From Agrypnia vestita (Eukaryota > Arthropoda > Insecta > Trichoptera > Phryganeidae): 64,000 nt of DNA. Shown here piece after piece: positions 1 through 10,063 of this stretch. Position 1 is the first letter of the stretch. The number at the start of each line of letters is the position of its first letter. The notes beneath the pieces are model-generated. The model was not told the DNA's origin. It saw only the letters and a program-made list of their open reading frames with translations, and ran no database searches. A program made the position numbers and the translations under genes. Location: contig JADDOH010000183.1 of NCBI GenBank assembly GCA_016648135.1, forward strand, positions 248,001 through 312,000. The letters are read 5' to 3'.

Positions 1-180
1 TCGAAAATATGTCAGGGGGAGGGGAAGGGGTATGAGAATAGGGGGGAAATATTGCCAATGATACCCGCCGGGTCCCAAAGCATAAGTATGCAAAGTTTGA
101 ATCGAATCGGACAAACGGTGTGGATTTGTATAGAGAACAGACAGACAGACATTGAGTTTTATAGGTATAAGATAACGGAG
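1..180. repeat. 3' end of an old interspersed repeat
   Basis: The first bases hold a G-rich patch, followed by text ending in repeated CAGACA units and ATTGAGTTTTATAGGTATAAG. Endings of this kind (a short CAGACA run and then an AT tail) are typical of insect SINE or LINE 3' ends. No coding frame is visible. The left side is cut by the window edge, so the family cannot be named. Confidence 0.35.
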
Positions 181-815
181 TCATCACAAAGAGATTAAAG
201 AAACCGACAAGGTCCGAAATCTACTCTCACCTTATCTATGCGTTGGTTTTGGACCTTTGACCGTTTTGACATTTGCGGTTGGTCTCTTATCTATTATCTA
301 TGGTCTAGTCTAAATAATGTTTCATTTTAATTTTATGAATGTCGTAGTATTTTTTTATACTTCGGGCGATTTTGCGACTGCGTTTGAATAAAAAATAAAT
401 AATTACATTATTACTTTATAAATAACATTACTATAATTTGCTTATAAAATATATAAATCGTGACAGCACGATTATCGGTAAAGCAGAAAACGGATTGTGC
501 ATCCTAAAGCAATAAAAAGGCGTTTCGAGCTTATCTGTTTTGCAAATAATGTAGACGTCATACAAGGTAATTTTTTAAACATCATCTACTTACTTATCAT
601 AAGTAGCACGTTTTTTCGCGTACGTGGACTGGCTATAGCTATTTCGATTGTTAAAAATACATAAAACACAGTCCACTGCAACTTCATGTTGACAGCCTGG
701 CACTTGACTGGGAGTGAAAGGCACGGTTGCTGCTATATTTTTGAATAACGGGACTCGATTTATGTTCCGAACTGTCTTAAATTCTTTTATTTTTGTTCGT
801 TATTCTACATTCAAA

Positions 816-1574
816 ATGTTACCGCGCCAAAATATTATAGTGTTGTTTGATGTTGACGGTACCCTGACAAAACCACTACAAACAATTACGGATGATTTGG
901 ATACATTTTTGCAAGAGAAAATTAAGCCACTGGCGACGATTGGAATTGTTGGTGGGTCTGATTTTTCTAAAATATCAAAACAGATGAAGGGGGAAGATGT
1001 CATAAATAGATTTGACTACACATTCTGCGAGAATGGATTAGTGTTTTATAAAAATGGAACATTGATGGCGAAGCAGAATATGAATCATTTTATTGGGGAA
1101 GAATTATCTCAAAAATTCATCAATTTTTGCTTAAGATATCTCTCTGGAGTCACTTTGCCTGTGAAACGTGGAAACTTTGTAGAATTTCGAAGTGGGATGT
1201 TAAATATTTCACCTATCGGGAGATCATGTTCCCAAGAAGAACGAGACCAATTTACATTGTACGATGCCGAACATAAAATAAGGGAGAAGTTTGTGGAAGC
1301 TATGAATAAGGAGTTCCCTAATAGCGGATTGCAGTTTTCCCTCGGGGGGCAAATTAGCATTGATGTGTTCCCTAAAGGTTGGGACAAGACATATTGCTTA
1401 CAACATGTGATGGATGGGACAGATTTTAAAGAAATTCATTTCTTCGGTGACAAAACTGATGTTGGTGGGAACGATCATGAAATATTTGAAGATAGAAGGA
1501 CGATTGGTCACAAAGTAGGCTCACCAGATGAAACAAAGCAACAGCTCATAAAACTATTCCATTTGGATAAATAG
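816..1574 (+). CDS. Pmm2: phosphomannomutase (PMM2 type), complete single exon
   Basis: This enzyme converts mannose-6-phosphate to mannose-1-phosphate, the cytosolic step that feeds GDP-mannose to N-glycosylation and GPI anchors. The 252-residue product matches the family's usual length (about 246-250). It is a HAD-superfamily phosphotransferase: the nucleophile motif LFDVDGTLT puts the paired aspartates at D12 and D14. VGGSDF (45-50), the cap-domain sugar-phosphate arginines R125, R136 and R143 in EFRSGML...PIGRS...EER, and FFGDKTDVGGNDHEIF (209-224, core and metal site) all follow in order. R143 corresponds to human R141. The ATG at 816 is preferred because it has A at -3 and puts the nucleophile at the usual residue number. 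The frame is open upstream to 714, but only with a GTG or the ATG at 762. There is no intron in the coding region. No exact AATAAA is seen just after the stop; AATATA-type variants occur near 1630. Confidence 0.95.
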   Translation: MLPRQNIIVLFDVDGTLTKPLQTITDDLDTFLQEKIKPLATIGIVGGSDFSKISKQMKGEDVINRFDYTFCENGLVFYKNGTLMAKQNMNHFIGEELSQKFINFCLRYLSGVTLPVKRGNFVEFRSGMLNISPIGRSCSQEERDQFTLYDAEHKIREKFVEAMNKEFPNSGLQFSLGGQISIDVFPKGWDKTYCLQHVMDGTDFKEIHFFGDKTDVGGNDHEIFEDRRTIGHKVGSPDETKQQLIKLFHLDK

Positions 1575-2242
1575 CGCGTGACATATGGTTTTTACATCAG
1601 TACATTTAATATGTATGTATGTGATATAAATATATATTTTTAAATATTTTTCATTGGTGTAGATTTATCTATTATATTTTATTGTCCCAAAGGTAAAATG
1701 TTTTTTGAAAGAGTTCTTTGTACCTTTCCATCTAATTATATTTGTATCTATTTTGTTTTATAATAATATGTACTAGTTTTAATTTGTTATTATTGTAATT
1801 AACTAGTTGTAATTCAAATTGTATTATTCCAAAAGACTACACCAGGTGAAGTCACATAATATTATTTTATTAAACGGCAATTTACTACTTATAATATCTT
1901 ATTTACGCAGTAGACTTTTTTACATATTTACTTTCAAACATTGTTTTATGAATCTATACTCTATATGTTATGATGTGTGGTTCAAGACACAAGGTCAACA
2001 TTGTGGTGCATTGAATTGGTGAATTTTTGCTATATTTCAAATGAGAATTAAAGATGTATGTACATGCATACGTATTTGTGTAATTATTATATACATAATT
2101 GTATTTGTGTAATTATTATATACATAATTGTGTGTAGTACATATGTATATACTTTTATATTTAAGTTAATTTTGTTTTGACGTGCAAAAATTTTGGATTC
2201 TTAGGGTGGATTGTTAGATCAGTATTAAGAGTAATATTTAAC
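1575..2242. other. AT-rich 3' flank of the phosphomannomutase gene
   Basis: This is probably the 3' UTR followed by intergenic sequence. Short frames occur, but none shows conserved residues. A small tandem duplication inside it is listed separately. Nothing else was seen. Confidence 0.5.
2072..2129. repeat. 29-bp tandem duplication
   Basis: Two identical 29-base units sit head to tail (2072-2100 and 2101-2129), each starting GTATTTGTGTAATTATTATA. Their identity points to a recent slippage or unequal-crossover event in AT-rich flank. Confidence 0.9.
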
Positions 2243-2554
2243 AAAAAACTAACCCACAAAAACCAAGTTTTTATTATACTCCCTTTCTCATTTACTAGTG
2301 GAAACAGATTTGGTACTTAACCTACGCGTTGGGCTCGAGTCGGGCGACGCTACGAAAGCGAGTAATAAAAAATTTCGAAATATCCAAAATTTTACTACAA
2401 TTATTAATTTTTTTTAAATGAAAATTTGTTAGATTATTTTTATCTTCGCCGAGTCTGTCTGCAAAGTTTCAGCAAAATGGTTAACAATCGATCTAAAGTT
2501 TATTCGACAGACAAGCAAGCAAGAAAACGTTACGAGTTAAAAGAAAGGGAGTAA
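2243..2554 (+). repeat. dispersed repeat, family A copy 1
   Basis: This copy starts AAAAACTAACCCA, continues through CCAAGTTTTTATTATACTCC, and ends near AAAGGGAGTAA. A second copy lies at 24051-24338 in the same orientation, with shared blocks such as CTGCAAAGTTTCAGC and AATCGATCTAAAGTTT. There is no coding frame. It may be a non-autonomous element or a SINE; the class is unknown. Confidence 0.7.
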
Positions 2555-2559
2555 AAAAA

Positions 2560-2655
2560 GTATAGATTTTTGCAAAAACGAGTTGTTCGATTGGTGGAAA
2601 ATGCAAAAATCTATGCTTTTTGCTTAACTATTCCTACTGATCATACAACCGGCCC
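2560..2655. mobile_element. partial Harbinger-like MITE
   Basis: The copy keeps the inner palindrome (TATAGATTTTTGCAAAAACG paired with GCAAAAATCTATG) and the right end CAACCGGCCC followed by TTA. It belongs to the same family as the complete copy at 29010-29153. The left end abuts repeat family A and is missing. Confidence 0.6.
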
Positions 2656-3943
2656 TTAGGGTTTTTTATTTTGGGTATTCTAAAATGATTATAATTTGTC
2701 TTGTATTTTTGGGAATATATGTTACAGCGAATTTGCATTTTTAGTGAGACTACACTTTCACTAGTAGAAATGTACTTTTCCCGGTCGGGCAGAGTCTGGG
2801 CAGTGAAAACATCTAAATCAACGAATTCTCAGATTCACTACACATTATCCGTGAAAATGTTTTTTGTTTACGAATGCGCGCATTACTCAAAGCATAGACA
2901 ATATATCGGTGAAACTATCAATTTGTACACGTAATTCTTAAAGCGTAGAAAGTATAAATGCGGCACTTCACTAGGCGATTTTTATTCATTTTGCGGTCCT
3001 ATTTTAACTCCTAAATTAAAATAGGACAGCGGCACCGCAAAACGAATACGAATCGCGAAGTAAGGTGTCGGCTGAAAGATCGTGCACTCGGGTTTTTTAT
3101 GATATCTGACGACTGCCGGAACAAAACGAGGTTATGTCACCATGTAAATATTGGGGGGTTAAGGGAAAATTTTTATTAATGAATATGTATTTTGTCAATT
3201 AAGTTTATTAAATATGTTTTTTTTATAACAATACAACAAAAATTTATTTCTTACAAATATAGAAACATAAATTATTACTGGTATTATTAATTTTAAACGA
3301 ACCTTTAAAAGTGCGTCAAGTAACAAACACTTGATGCGAAAAATACAAAAATCAAAGAGATTCTAAGTCATCATTTACGTTTGAATTCATTCAGATTCTT
3401 CCGCATTTCCAATTTTCTATCTTTTTATCAAAAATGTGTAATGTCATCTGCGTTTCTTGTTTGCGCTGTGTAAAGCACGTGTAAAGTGGGTGGTAGACGT
3501 ACAACATGAAGTGCGCGGTTTTTAAGTTCGCAAACTTACTCGGCTCGACGTCGGTGACAGACGTGAAGCTTGCTCACACCGTATCATTTTTATGAGTTTA
3601 ATCGACTGTTTTTTGAATTATAAGATGATCAGAATTTCGTAAGTGTTCGCGATTAAAATTTTAAAAATATATTACGTTTTAGTTACCTACCTAAACTAAT
3701 CCAGTCCAGAAGTGTGACAGTTCGAGAAACAGAACTATCGCCACAGAATAGAGAATATTCTATCGCTCAAAGGATAAAAATTAGAAATACTGTCGCTTTG
3801 TGGTGACTTTGGACTAGACTAGTGTAGAATGAGACACAAAACGCAAAATATATTTTGAAAAACTAGGTCCATGTGCCATTAGAATCTTGTTATAAAATCA
3901 TATAATGAAGAATTGGTGCAGCCGAAACTTTCAACATTTCAAA

Positions 3944-4009
3944 ATGACTATTTTAATAATATCCGTTACCTACATAATGTTCATATGCACAGAAGAAATT
4001 AATAATGCA
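3944..4009 (+). other. possible short first exon with a signal-like leader
   Basis: The ATG at 3944 opens MTILIISVTYIMFICTEEIN, a hydrophobic leader-like stretch. The frame also extends upstream to an ATG at 3905. A good donor (GTAAGA) begins at 4010, leaving phase 0. No matching downstream exon of a secreted protein was recognised. Joined to the acceptor before 4726, it would only give a short upstream frame ending in the TPRKB exon. It could be chance in AT-rich DNA. Confidence 0.15.
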
Positions 4010-4053
4010 GTAAGAACCTTGTTCACGCAACAACTTATTAAATTGTTTTTCAA

Positions 4054-4128
4054 GGCCCGGTTGTTTCAATTTTGATAAATAAAAGTTCGTTTAAAAGCAT
4101 AGATTTTTACGGAAACGGATTTCAGACT
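4054..4128. mobile_element. half of a Harbinger-like MITE
   Basis: The left terminal repeat GGCCCGGTTGTTTCAA, followed by AAGCATAGATTTTTACGGAA, matches the left arm of the complete copy at 29010-29153. The right arm is lost. Confidence 0.6.
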
Positions 4129-4363
4129 TGTCAAATTTAATTTTTGACAGTTCGGAAACCAATAAATTCACCAGTAAGTAGAAGTTAAAATATTGTATTC
4201 ATTTCTATTGGTGAAAAACTCTTTGAATATGATAAGAATGACCTTGAACATAATTTATCTAAAATGCCAGTGAATGATGGACTCACTAGAAAAACAGATT
4301 CACTGTAACATATATACCAGGGGCGTGCAGTAGGAAAACTGAAGCATGACATTTACGTAAGTA

Positions 4364-4506
4364 CAGTAGCCGGCAAACATCTTGAAATTCTACGGCGTAG
4401 TGGGGGGAAGTTTGCGCATCTACCTTTCCACCAACGAGACACAAATTTCATCTTCTGCGCATTCCCCCACTACGTCAAAGAATTTCAAGAAGTTTGCCGG
4501 CAACTG
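4364..4506. mobile_element. 143-bp Tc1/mariner-type MITE
   Basis: The arms are inverted repeats of about 40 bp. The left arm starts CAGTAGCCGGCAAACATCTT; the right arm, read in reverse, starts CAGTTGCCGGCAAACTTCTT. Both continue to a shared GTAGTGGGGG. Each end is flanked by TA (4362-4363 and 4507-4508), as expected for the TA target duplication of Tc1/mariner elements. It has no coding capacity. It sits just upstream of the exon carrying TPRKB. Confidence 0.85.
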
Positions 4507-4762
4507 TATATATTTTGAAAAAAAACTTATTAAATGGTACCTATTTTTTTTCAATGTTTTTTTTTTTCTCTAAAATGTGTCTATGTAAAAGTCATGCTTC
4601 AATATACTCACAGCATACACCTGATATATACTCCTTATAATATAATACTTAAATTACCCAATTTTTTACATTTTTCTCCAAATATATTGTACATAATGTT
4701 TCTAATAACATTTTTTTTATTACAGGATAATAAAACGAAAATCTTGTTTGAATATACAAAAA

Positions 4763-5299
4763 ATGACGGACAGTTTTTACACATGTGAACTGGATGCGGA
4801 GACCGGTGGAGTATTAAAATTATATCTTTTCAAGGATGTTAAAAACCTCAAAGAACTAAGAGAAAAGGTGATGAGTGGATCCTTAAAGTGCAGTATTATT
4901 AAGCCAAGCCTAATTTGCAGTCCCTTTCAAGTTACTGTGGCGGCCAATAAAGCACTGTTGGCATCCAAAAGGGGCACAATGACAACACGAACCATTTTCT
5001 CAGAAATATTGTTTAATTTATCATTATCTAAAAATATTACTCAAAGTCTGATAAAGTTTGGAATTGACGATAAAGAAACCAATTTATTAATTGCAATTGT
5101 AGAACAAAATAATGAAAATATTACACATGAAATATTGCAAAACATTGATGGAGTGCAGTGTTCTATCGGAGACTTGAATCAATACAGTGATATTAAGCTT
5201 ATTGAGAAAATGTACAAAGTACAAAATTGTAAACAAGTTGCACAATTAACAGACGTTGTAATCAGTAAATTGGTAACCAAAGATTTTGTTTCATATTAA
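4763..5299 (+). CDS. Tprkb: EKC/KEOPS complex subunit TPRKB (Cgi121 family)
   Basis: TPRKB binds the PRPK/Bud32 kinase in the KEOPS complex, which makes the t6A modification of ANN-decoding tRNAs. The 178-residue product is close to the family length (about 175). Family landmarks are: LYLFKDVKNLKELREKVMSG (20-39); the conserved core P54-F-Q-V..A60-A-N-K-A-L; the following TMTTRTIFSEILFNLS (72-87); and KFGI, then a KMYKVQN segment near the C terminus. The ATG at 4763 is the first in this frame after an acceptor-like TTTTTTTTATTACAG at 4725, so the exon may begin at 4726 with a non-coding 5' exon upstream that was not located. An AATAAA at 5376-5381 lies 77 bases after the stop. The neighbouring AUH gene converges on it. 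Confidence 0.92.
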   Translation: MTDSFYTCELDAETGGVLKLYLFKDVKNLKELREKVMSGSLKCSIIKPSLICSPFQVTVAANKALLASKRGTMTTRTIFSEILFNLSLSKNITQSLIKFGIDDKETNLLIAIVEQNNENITHEILQNIDGVQCSIGDLNQYSDIKLIEKMYKVQNCKQVAQLTDVVISKLVTKDFVSY

Positions 5300-5372
5300 T
5301 ATGTTTTCTATGTTCTTAATATAAGTTTCAAATCAAAATATGCATTAAACTTTCATCACTAAAGAAATGTAT

Positions 5373-5381
5373 TTTAATAAA
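5373..5381. terminator. overlapping poly(A) signals of two convergent genes
   Basis: The nine bases TTTAATAAA contain AATAAA on the + strand (5376-5381), serving TPRKB, and ATTAAA on the - strand (complement of 5373-5378), serving AUH. The two stop codons are only 112 bases apart, so the 3' UTRs must be short and may overlap. Confidence 0.65.
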
Positions 5382-5411
5382 GTATGTTTATAAATGTGGA
5401 CTGCGTTTCAA

Positions 5412-7525
5412 TCAGTTTCCTGTATAGCGGGGTTTTCTCTTTTCACCAAATGCCTTTAGTCCCTCTAGTCTGTCTTTGCTTCTCACAACAACCTCGTAAC
5501 ACTTCTGTTCTACACTATAACCATCGGACAACGGTAGCTGGATGCCTTCATCAATTGCTTGCTTTGCCATCCTCAGTGCAATGGGACCATTCGGTAAAAT
5601 CTCCTCGGCAATTTCCAAAGCCTTTTTGAAAGCGGCATCATTAGTCTCTGTTTGCTGTACAGCGTGATTAACAACTCCTGTTAACAAAAATGTTCATATT
5701 TTTACTAAGAGATTTAAAATATAAAAATAGGTAGGTATATTTTTATATTGATTTAGTTGCAAACTGTCAAATAAGATCATTATTTATGTAATGAATTAAT
5801 TTTAGTAACCCTCTATTAATTGCACAGCTATCTGATGGTCATAGCAAATAATAAGTCAGTCAGTCTCTATATTAAGTTATCGTGTTGAATAATGTAATTT
5901 ACCAAGTGCTTCGGCTTCTGTTCCTGTAATTACTCTGGCAGTATATATAAGTTCCTTTGCGATAGCTGGACTAACAATTCTAGGAAGCCGTTGGGTACCA
6001 CCAGCTCCAGGAATTATTGCTAGTCTTGTTTCCACCAAGCCTAGTTTAATTGTATTAGTGGCTATTCTGATATCGCAAGCGAGAGCCATTTCCAGACCTC
6101 CCCCCATTGCTGTGCCATCTAAAGCAGCGATGACGGGCATTTGAAGATTTTCAATATTCGTCATCATCGCACGAAGGCCTTTGACGAATGATTTTACTTC
6201 ATCCTCTGTCATTAGAGCTCTTTCTTTTAAATCAGCACCTGAAAAGATATATATTTTTTTATTAAAAGCTGTAAACTTGAAAAAATATTGCATCATTGTT
6301 CTTTTCGAACTACTAAATAAAATTAGAAATACCAAAAAAAATATTTTTATAAGGAAGATGTGTGTATCTTGGGTGATAACTGATGACCATTTATGTACAA
6401 TAATTAGAATTTAGCACATTTCAAGCATACATAGTCACACCCTGATTACATGAAAATACATGAAGAAAAAACTTTCATCAAAATAAATAATTGAGTCACT
6501 TGTTTGTTTAGTGGTAAAGACTTGCCTAGTTATATAATGATAGGGTAGGGGTCTTAAGCCTCGACCCTCCAGGAGGTCACAAAGTTTGTCACATTTACTA
6601 AAAAAAATGTTTCCATAAATTTAAAATACAAGTTGAAATTATTTTAAAACCCAAGTTCAGAAACACATTTTGGAAATCCACAGAACAAAGTGCAACATTT
6701 TTAATGTGGGCAAGATGCTACTCGAAATAAGAAATTTTTGTTTTTTTTAATTTTTAAATTATTTTACTGATCATAATTACAAATTAAAACAAATTTTTAG
6801 TATGACAATATTAATTAGGATAATTAACTAAAAATAAATATCGCTCATGATAAAATAAAACTTCACATAGATGCCACACTTTTGTCAAGATAAAGTTTTT
6901 TTTTGTGTATTTATTTGTCTTTAAAATGTGTGGATATGGAATCTGGCAAAAGTTTTTATCTTAAAACGATTATTTGTGTCTCTTATTCCATTAAAGCAAT
7001 TCCTCGTATTCTATTTATTATTTATTGTAAAGAATCTAGGTATGTATGTTGCAGTTTTTTGCCTCGTCTATAAAATTTGCATCAAGTGGCTTATGAGGTA
7101 ATGTTTAATTGTGAGCGATATGTCTGAAATTAGTAACAGGCAAAACTGTTGTTTGAGATTTGTATCGATGATCAGTTATTTATTTAAAAAGGATATTTAA
7201 GGATTATTTATGAAAAATATTTACCTGCACAGAAAATACCCGGTACGTTGCTACGGAGAATAAGAACTCTGGTTGATGGGTCATTTTGAACACTGTCAAT
7301 ACCTTCCAATAGACTGTAAACAAGTGTTTTGCTCAATGCATTTTTAACTTTTGGTCTATTTAAACTAAAAATTGTGATTCCTTCTTGAGATCCTTGAAGT
7401 TTGTCTATCAACAAATCCTTTTCAACTTGTGTTGAAAGTTTTCTTATTTTATTTAATCTCTGTATCATAGAAGTATTCCAATTAAATAGCTTTACAGGGC
7501 TATTTATAATTTTTAACAATGCCAT
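5412..7525 (-). CDS. Auh: methylglutaconyl-CoA hydratase, mitochondrial (AUH type), three exons
   Basis: AUH is a crotonase-fold enoyl-CoA hydratase that hydrates 3-methylglutaconyl-CoA in mitochondrial leucine breakdown; the human protein also binds AU-rich RNA. Coding exons on the - strand are 7525-7225, 6238-5903 and 5677-5412 (301, 336 and 266 nt; 300 residues). Each junction has GT-AG ends: donors GTAAAT and GTAAAT, acceptors TTTTCAG and TAACAG. Codons rejoin as IFCA-G-ADLKER and EAL-G-VVNH. The oxyanion-hole segments are CAGADLK (99-105) and GGGLE (146-150). E150 and E170 (in GLVET) stand where the family has its two catalytic glutamates, with the same 20-residue spacing as in human AUH. 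The N-terminal ~40 residues are basic and contain no acidic residue before the KDLL segment, consistent with a transit peptide. The ATG at 7525 was chosen over an upstream non-ATG extension. Confidence 0.93.
5904..7224 (-). other. introns of the AUH gene and sequence within them
   Basis: Intron 1 covers 7224-6239 and intron 2 covers 5902-5678; exon 2 lies between them. Intron 1 is AT-rich with no recognisable exon. It holds two imperfect copies of a TGTGGCATCTATGTGAAG-like/AAAATGTGTGGATATGG-like block near 6860-6950, which could be an old repeat. Nothing else was seen. Confidence 0.5.
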
Positions 7526-7864
7526 GATTTTCTTTATAATACGAACAGTGGTTATCACTCCCAATGTTGTTTAGTGAGTATGTGAGGTATGATACCACTC
7601 TTATCATGACAAACAAGTTTAGCTGATATGAAGACTTACAAAAATATTCCATAGATGGCTAGCATTATTAACCCAACAATTGCTTACTAAAATTCACTGT
7701 ACACAGATTGTATTATTTTGTTTTGTTGAGTCATTCTTTGATATAATATTTTATTTTTGTATTAAATATTTGGTTTCAAACAATTAAAGTTAATATTTGT
7801 ATTGCAGAGGAATTTTAAAAACTTCATCAGTGTCCATTTCACTTTTATTTAGTGTACTTTAATA

Positions 7865-8442
7865 CAGTAAAATCCCATTAATTCAAAACTCAATAATTCG
7901 TAATTCGCCATAATTCGAAATGCTTTCTTCATAGTTGATTAACCCCGACGATCTGAAAACCCCGGTAATTCATAATTCAAAATAATTTTTAGACTGGCGC
8001 CATAAATCAATACATTTAATGTCACATAATTTGAAATTTTTTAACGAAGATTAATTTGAAAACTAATCATGCGCACTTGTGCGAGGTGTCCTTTATGTAT
8101 TTCGCGGTTCGTGATCCCTAAAATTGGGAGATTCTCTGCATGCCTTCTTTAGTTGGTTGCCTTTCCATGCACGGATAGTTTAGTTTGCGCTTATTTTTTA
8201 TGTACCTTCATAAAATTATTTCCAAAAATTCTTCTTTTGGTGCGTATGTTGTAAAAATGTTTAATTTTCTTTGTATCAAGTTATTACTCACCCTATTATT
8301 TCACATGTTTGTGGATGATTATATTTCTATTAATTTTGCTCTGTTAGATCAGAGTCAGAAGAAAGGCGAAATTGAATGTTCAAAGTCTGAACTTTCGTTC
8401 GAACAAAGTTCGAGAGAGCTTTGAAGAAGCGTTCTATAAATT
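7865..8442 (+). mobile_element. pogo/Tc1-like non-autonomous element, family P copy 1
   Basis: It begins with TA followed by CAGTAAAATCCCATTAATTC, a TA-CAGT start typical of pogo/Tigger and Tc1 elements, and is rich in TAATTC words. It aligns end to end with the copy at 16604-18438 (shared GGTAATTCATAATTCAAAAT, CTGGCGCCATAA, GTGTCCTTTATGTATTTCGC and the right part TCTATAAATT). A third fragment is at 51535-51620. The short frame at 8185-8424 lies inside and shows no transposase motif. Confidence 0.6.
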
Positions 8443-8804
8443 AAAATAAATATACATATATGTACATATTTCACTTCATAACATTAATTTTAATCATAAT
8501 TTTTACTTTTTTTATACATTTAGAATAAGATTTCAAACTACTTTTTTCAACAATAGTTATATCATGTACCTACAATAAACAGGTACACATCAAAATTTTC
8601 AAAACAATTTCAATGTACGATATGAAATGAATCAGTCTTACGTTCTTAAGTAACTTATTACGAAAAAATTGTGCTTTAAATTTATCAGTTTTCTGGTTTT
8701 CGCAGTTGAAAAGCTTATGCTTGTTTTCATAAAAGTATGGAAATGCATATCATACAATTTAATAAAAATTCTGTAGTATAATTTGAATAAATATTTTGGA
8801 TAAC

Positions 8805-9100
8805 CAAATTAATTAATCAATTAGAAAGACATACAGAAAAATCTAATTCACGAAAAAATATTAGGTTACTACTGGGATTCGAACCCAGGTCACCTCCTTT
8901 CCGGGGCCGGTGCTCTGACCACTAAGCTATAGCAACTCTCTATGTTTCCGTGAATATATCGACCTTATATGTAGTTCTTATTTTTATTAATTGATTAATT
9001 TTTAAATTTTTTATAATTTTTTTTTTGTCCATAGAGCAATTCACCTTTTTTGATACGGTAGTTGAAATTACTTTGCAATGCCACCGCTAGATGGATGCCA
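8805..9100. mobile_element. palindromic element carrying a tRNA-like sequence, copy 1
   Basis: The left arm (CAAATTAATTAATCAATTAG...ACGAAAAAATATTA) is followed by a tRNA-like sequence on the - strand, then by a middle part (CCGTGAATATATCGACCTTA...CTTTGCAATGCCACC). The copy at 59256-59544 shares the arm and the middle but has the tRNA fragment at the other end. The right end of copy 1 is lost near 9100. Confidence 0.75.
8865..8936 (-). tRNA. tRNA-like sequence, probably a pseudogene
   Basis: On the - strand the acceptor arms GTTGCTA and TAGTAAC pair over all 7 positions (one G-T). The D arm GCTTAGTGGTCAGAGC closes, and the T arm CTGGGTTCGAATCCCAG is perfect with a B box. The anticodon arm does not close: by position the loop is CCCGGAA, with C instead of T at position 33 and four stem mismatches. 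The D and acceptor arms resemble arthropod tRNA-Thr/Arg types, but identity cannot be assigned. A T6 run follows 9 bases after the acceptor end, resembling a Pol III terminator. Confidence 0.6.
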
Positions 9101-9176
9101 GAATTAATTGAATAATTCAATTTATTTGGACATCACAATTTTATTTAGCATCACAAAAAGTGAGTTCGAGAGCTAT

Positions 9177-9256
9177 ATTTACTCTATATTTTATTTCGGA
9201 CTAAAGTTGAATTCTCGATCCAAAAACGTCGAAAACAAAGGAAAGTGCAACCTTTT
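9177..9256. repeat. 80-bp direct repeat, copy 1
   Basis: This copy begins ATTTACTCTATATTTTATTT and ends GTGCAACCTTTT, identical over 80 bases to 10892-10971. It sits immediately upstream of the Tc1-like transposase remnant, where that element's left end would be expected. Confidence 0.9.
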
Positions 9257-9303
9257 ATAAGACTTCAGTTTTACTTCAGTAAATTTTATAAAAAAGATTC
9301 TGC

Positions 9304-10063
9304 ATGTTTGCAGCGAAAAAATGTACCGGAAACAAAAAACAGACATCTTCCGCCGAAGATCGGCTATTGAAGCGATTTTGTTTACAAAATCGATTTAAAA
9401 GTGCTGTAAGTATAAGGACAGAAGTTATCCATGCTGGTGGTTTGGACGTTAGTGTCCATACTATACGCCGAAGACTACGGGACAGCGGTTTCCATGCGAG
9501 GAGGTCATCAAAAAATGCATTCCCATTCTGCTGGACAAATGATCTGGGAATGTTTTTCTTTTTACGGATTGTGAAAACTAGCCTTCATTGATGGAACTGT
9601 AAATGCAGAAGTTCATAAAAAAATTTTAGAAGTCTTTTTATTCCCATCGATAGAAATGCATTGTTCCCATATTATTGAGTGCATTTTTCTGCGCCGTGCT
9701 ATCGGGCGAAAACTGTAAGAATTATATTTTTCTATCAATATATTTCGTTATTAACATAAATAAAATTAAAAAAAAAATAACTTAAAAATTATTTTTAGAA
9801 CAAAGAAGGAATTTATGGATAACAATGGGATAATAGCATTGGATTGACCCGGAAACAGTCCATACTTGAATCCTATAAAGGACCTTTGGCATAAAAATGA
9901 CCATTAATATAAATGTATTGAATGAAGCCTTTGTTAAAGGAAAACCCCCAAAAAAATTTATAAATGTGTGATATGAGAAAATTTCAGACGATTATCTCTA
10001 AAATTTGGTCAATTCTATGGCAAGCTATGATAAAAAATAAAGGAGGACAAAAAAATTACTAAT
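9304..10063 (+). pseudogene. Tc1-like transposase, decayed
   Basis: The first part (to 9530) reads as the Tc1 helix-turn-helix region: AEDRLLKRFCLQNRFKSAV, then VSVHTIRRRLRDSGFHARRS. After a frame change come FIDGTVNAEVHKKILEVF (near 9575-9640), then the DDE-domain end ALD-stop-PGNSPYLNPIKDLW (near 9840-9895), where family members have LDWPGNSPDLNPIENLW (TGG has become TGA). The usual C-terminal Y-E-K-I-S..NSM..NKGG stretch follows, with further breaks. The catalytic core is thus broken by a stop and frameshifts and cannot be active. A complete Tc1 transposase is about 340 residues. Confidence 0.85.

Noticed and set aside
714..815. 34-residue N-terminal extension of the phosphomannomutase frame
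   Set aside because: It opens with GTG, not ATG. The ATG at 816 matches the family start, and the extension has no family counterpart. The internal ATG at 762 remains possible but is not preferred.
4534..4788. 84-codon frame overlapping the TPRKB start
   Set aside because: It is F/I/L/Y-rich AT sequence running through the polypyrimidine tract and acceptor, and is out of frame with the conserved protein.
8865..8936. Functional tRNA with CGG anticodon
   Set aside because: The anticodon stem does not pair and position 33 is C, so a working tRNA is unlikely; it is kept as a tRNA-like part of a repeat.
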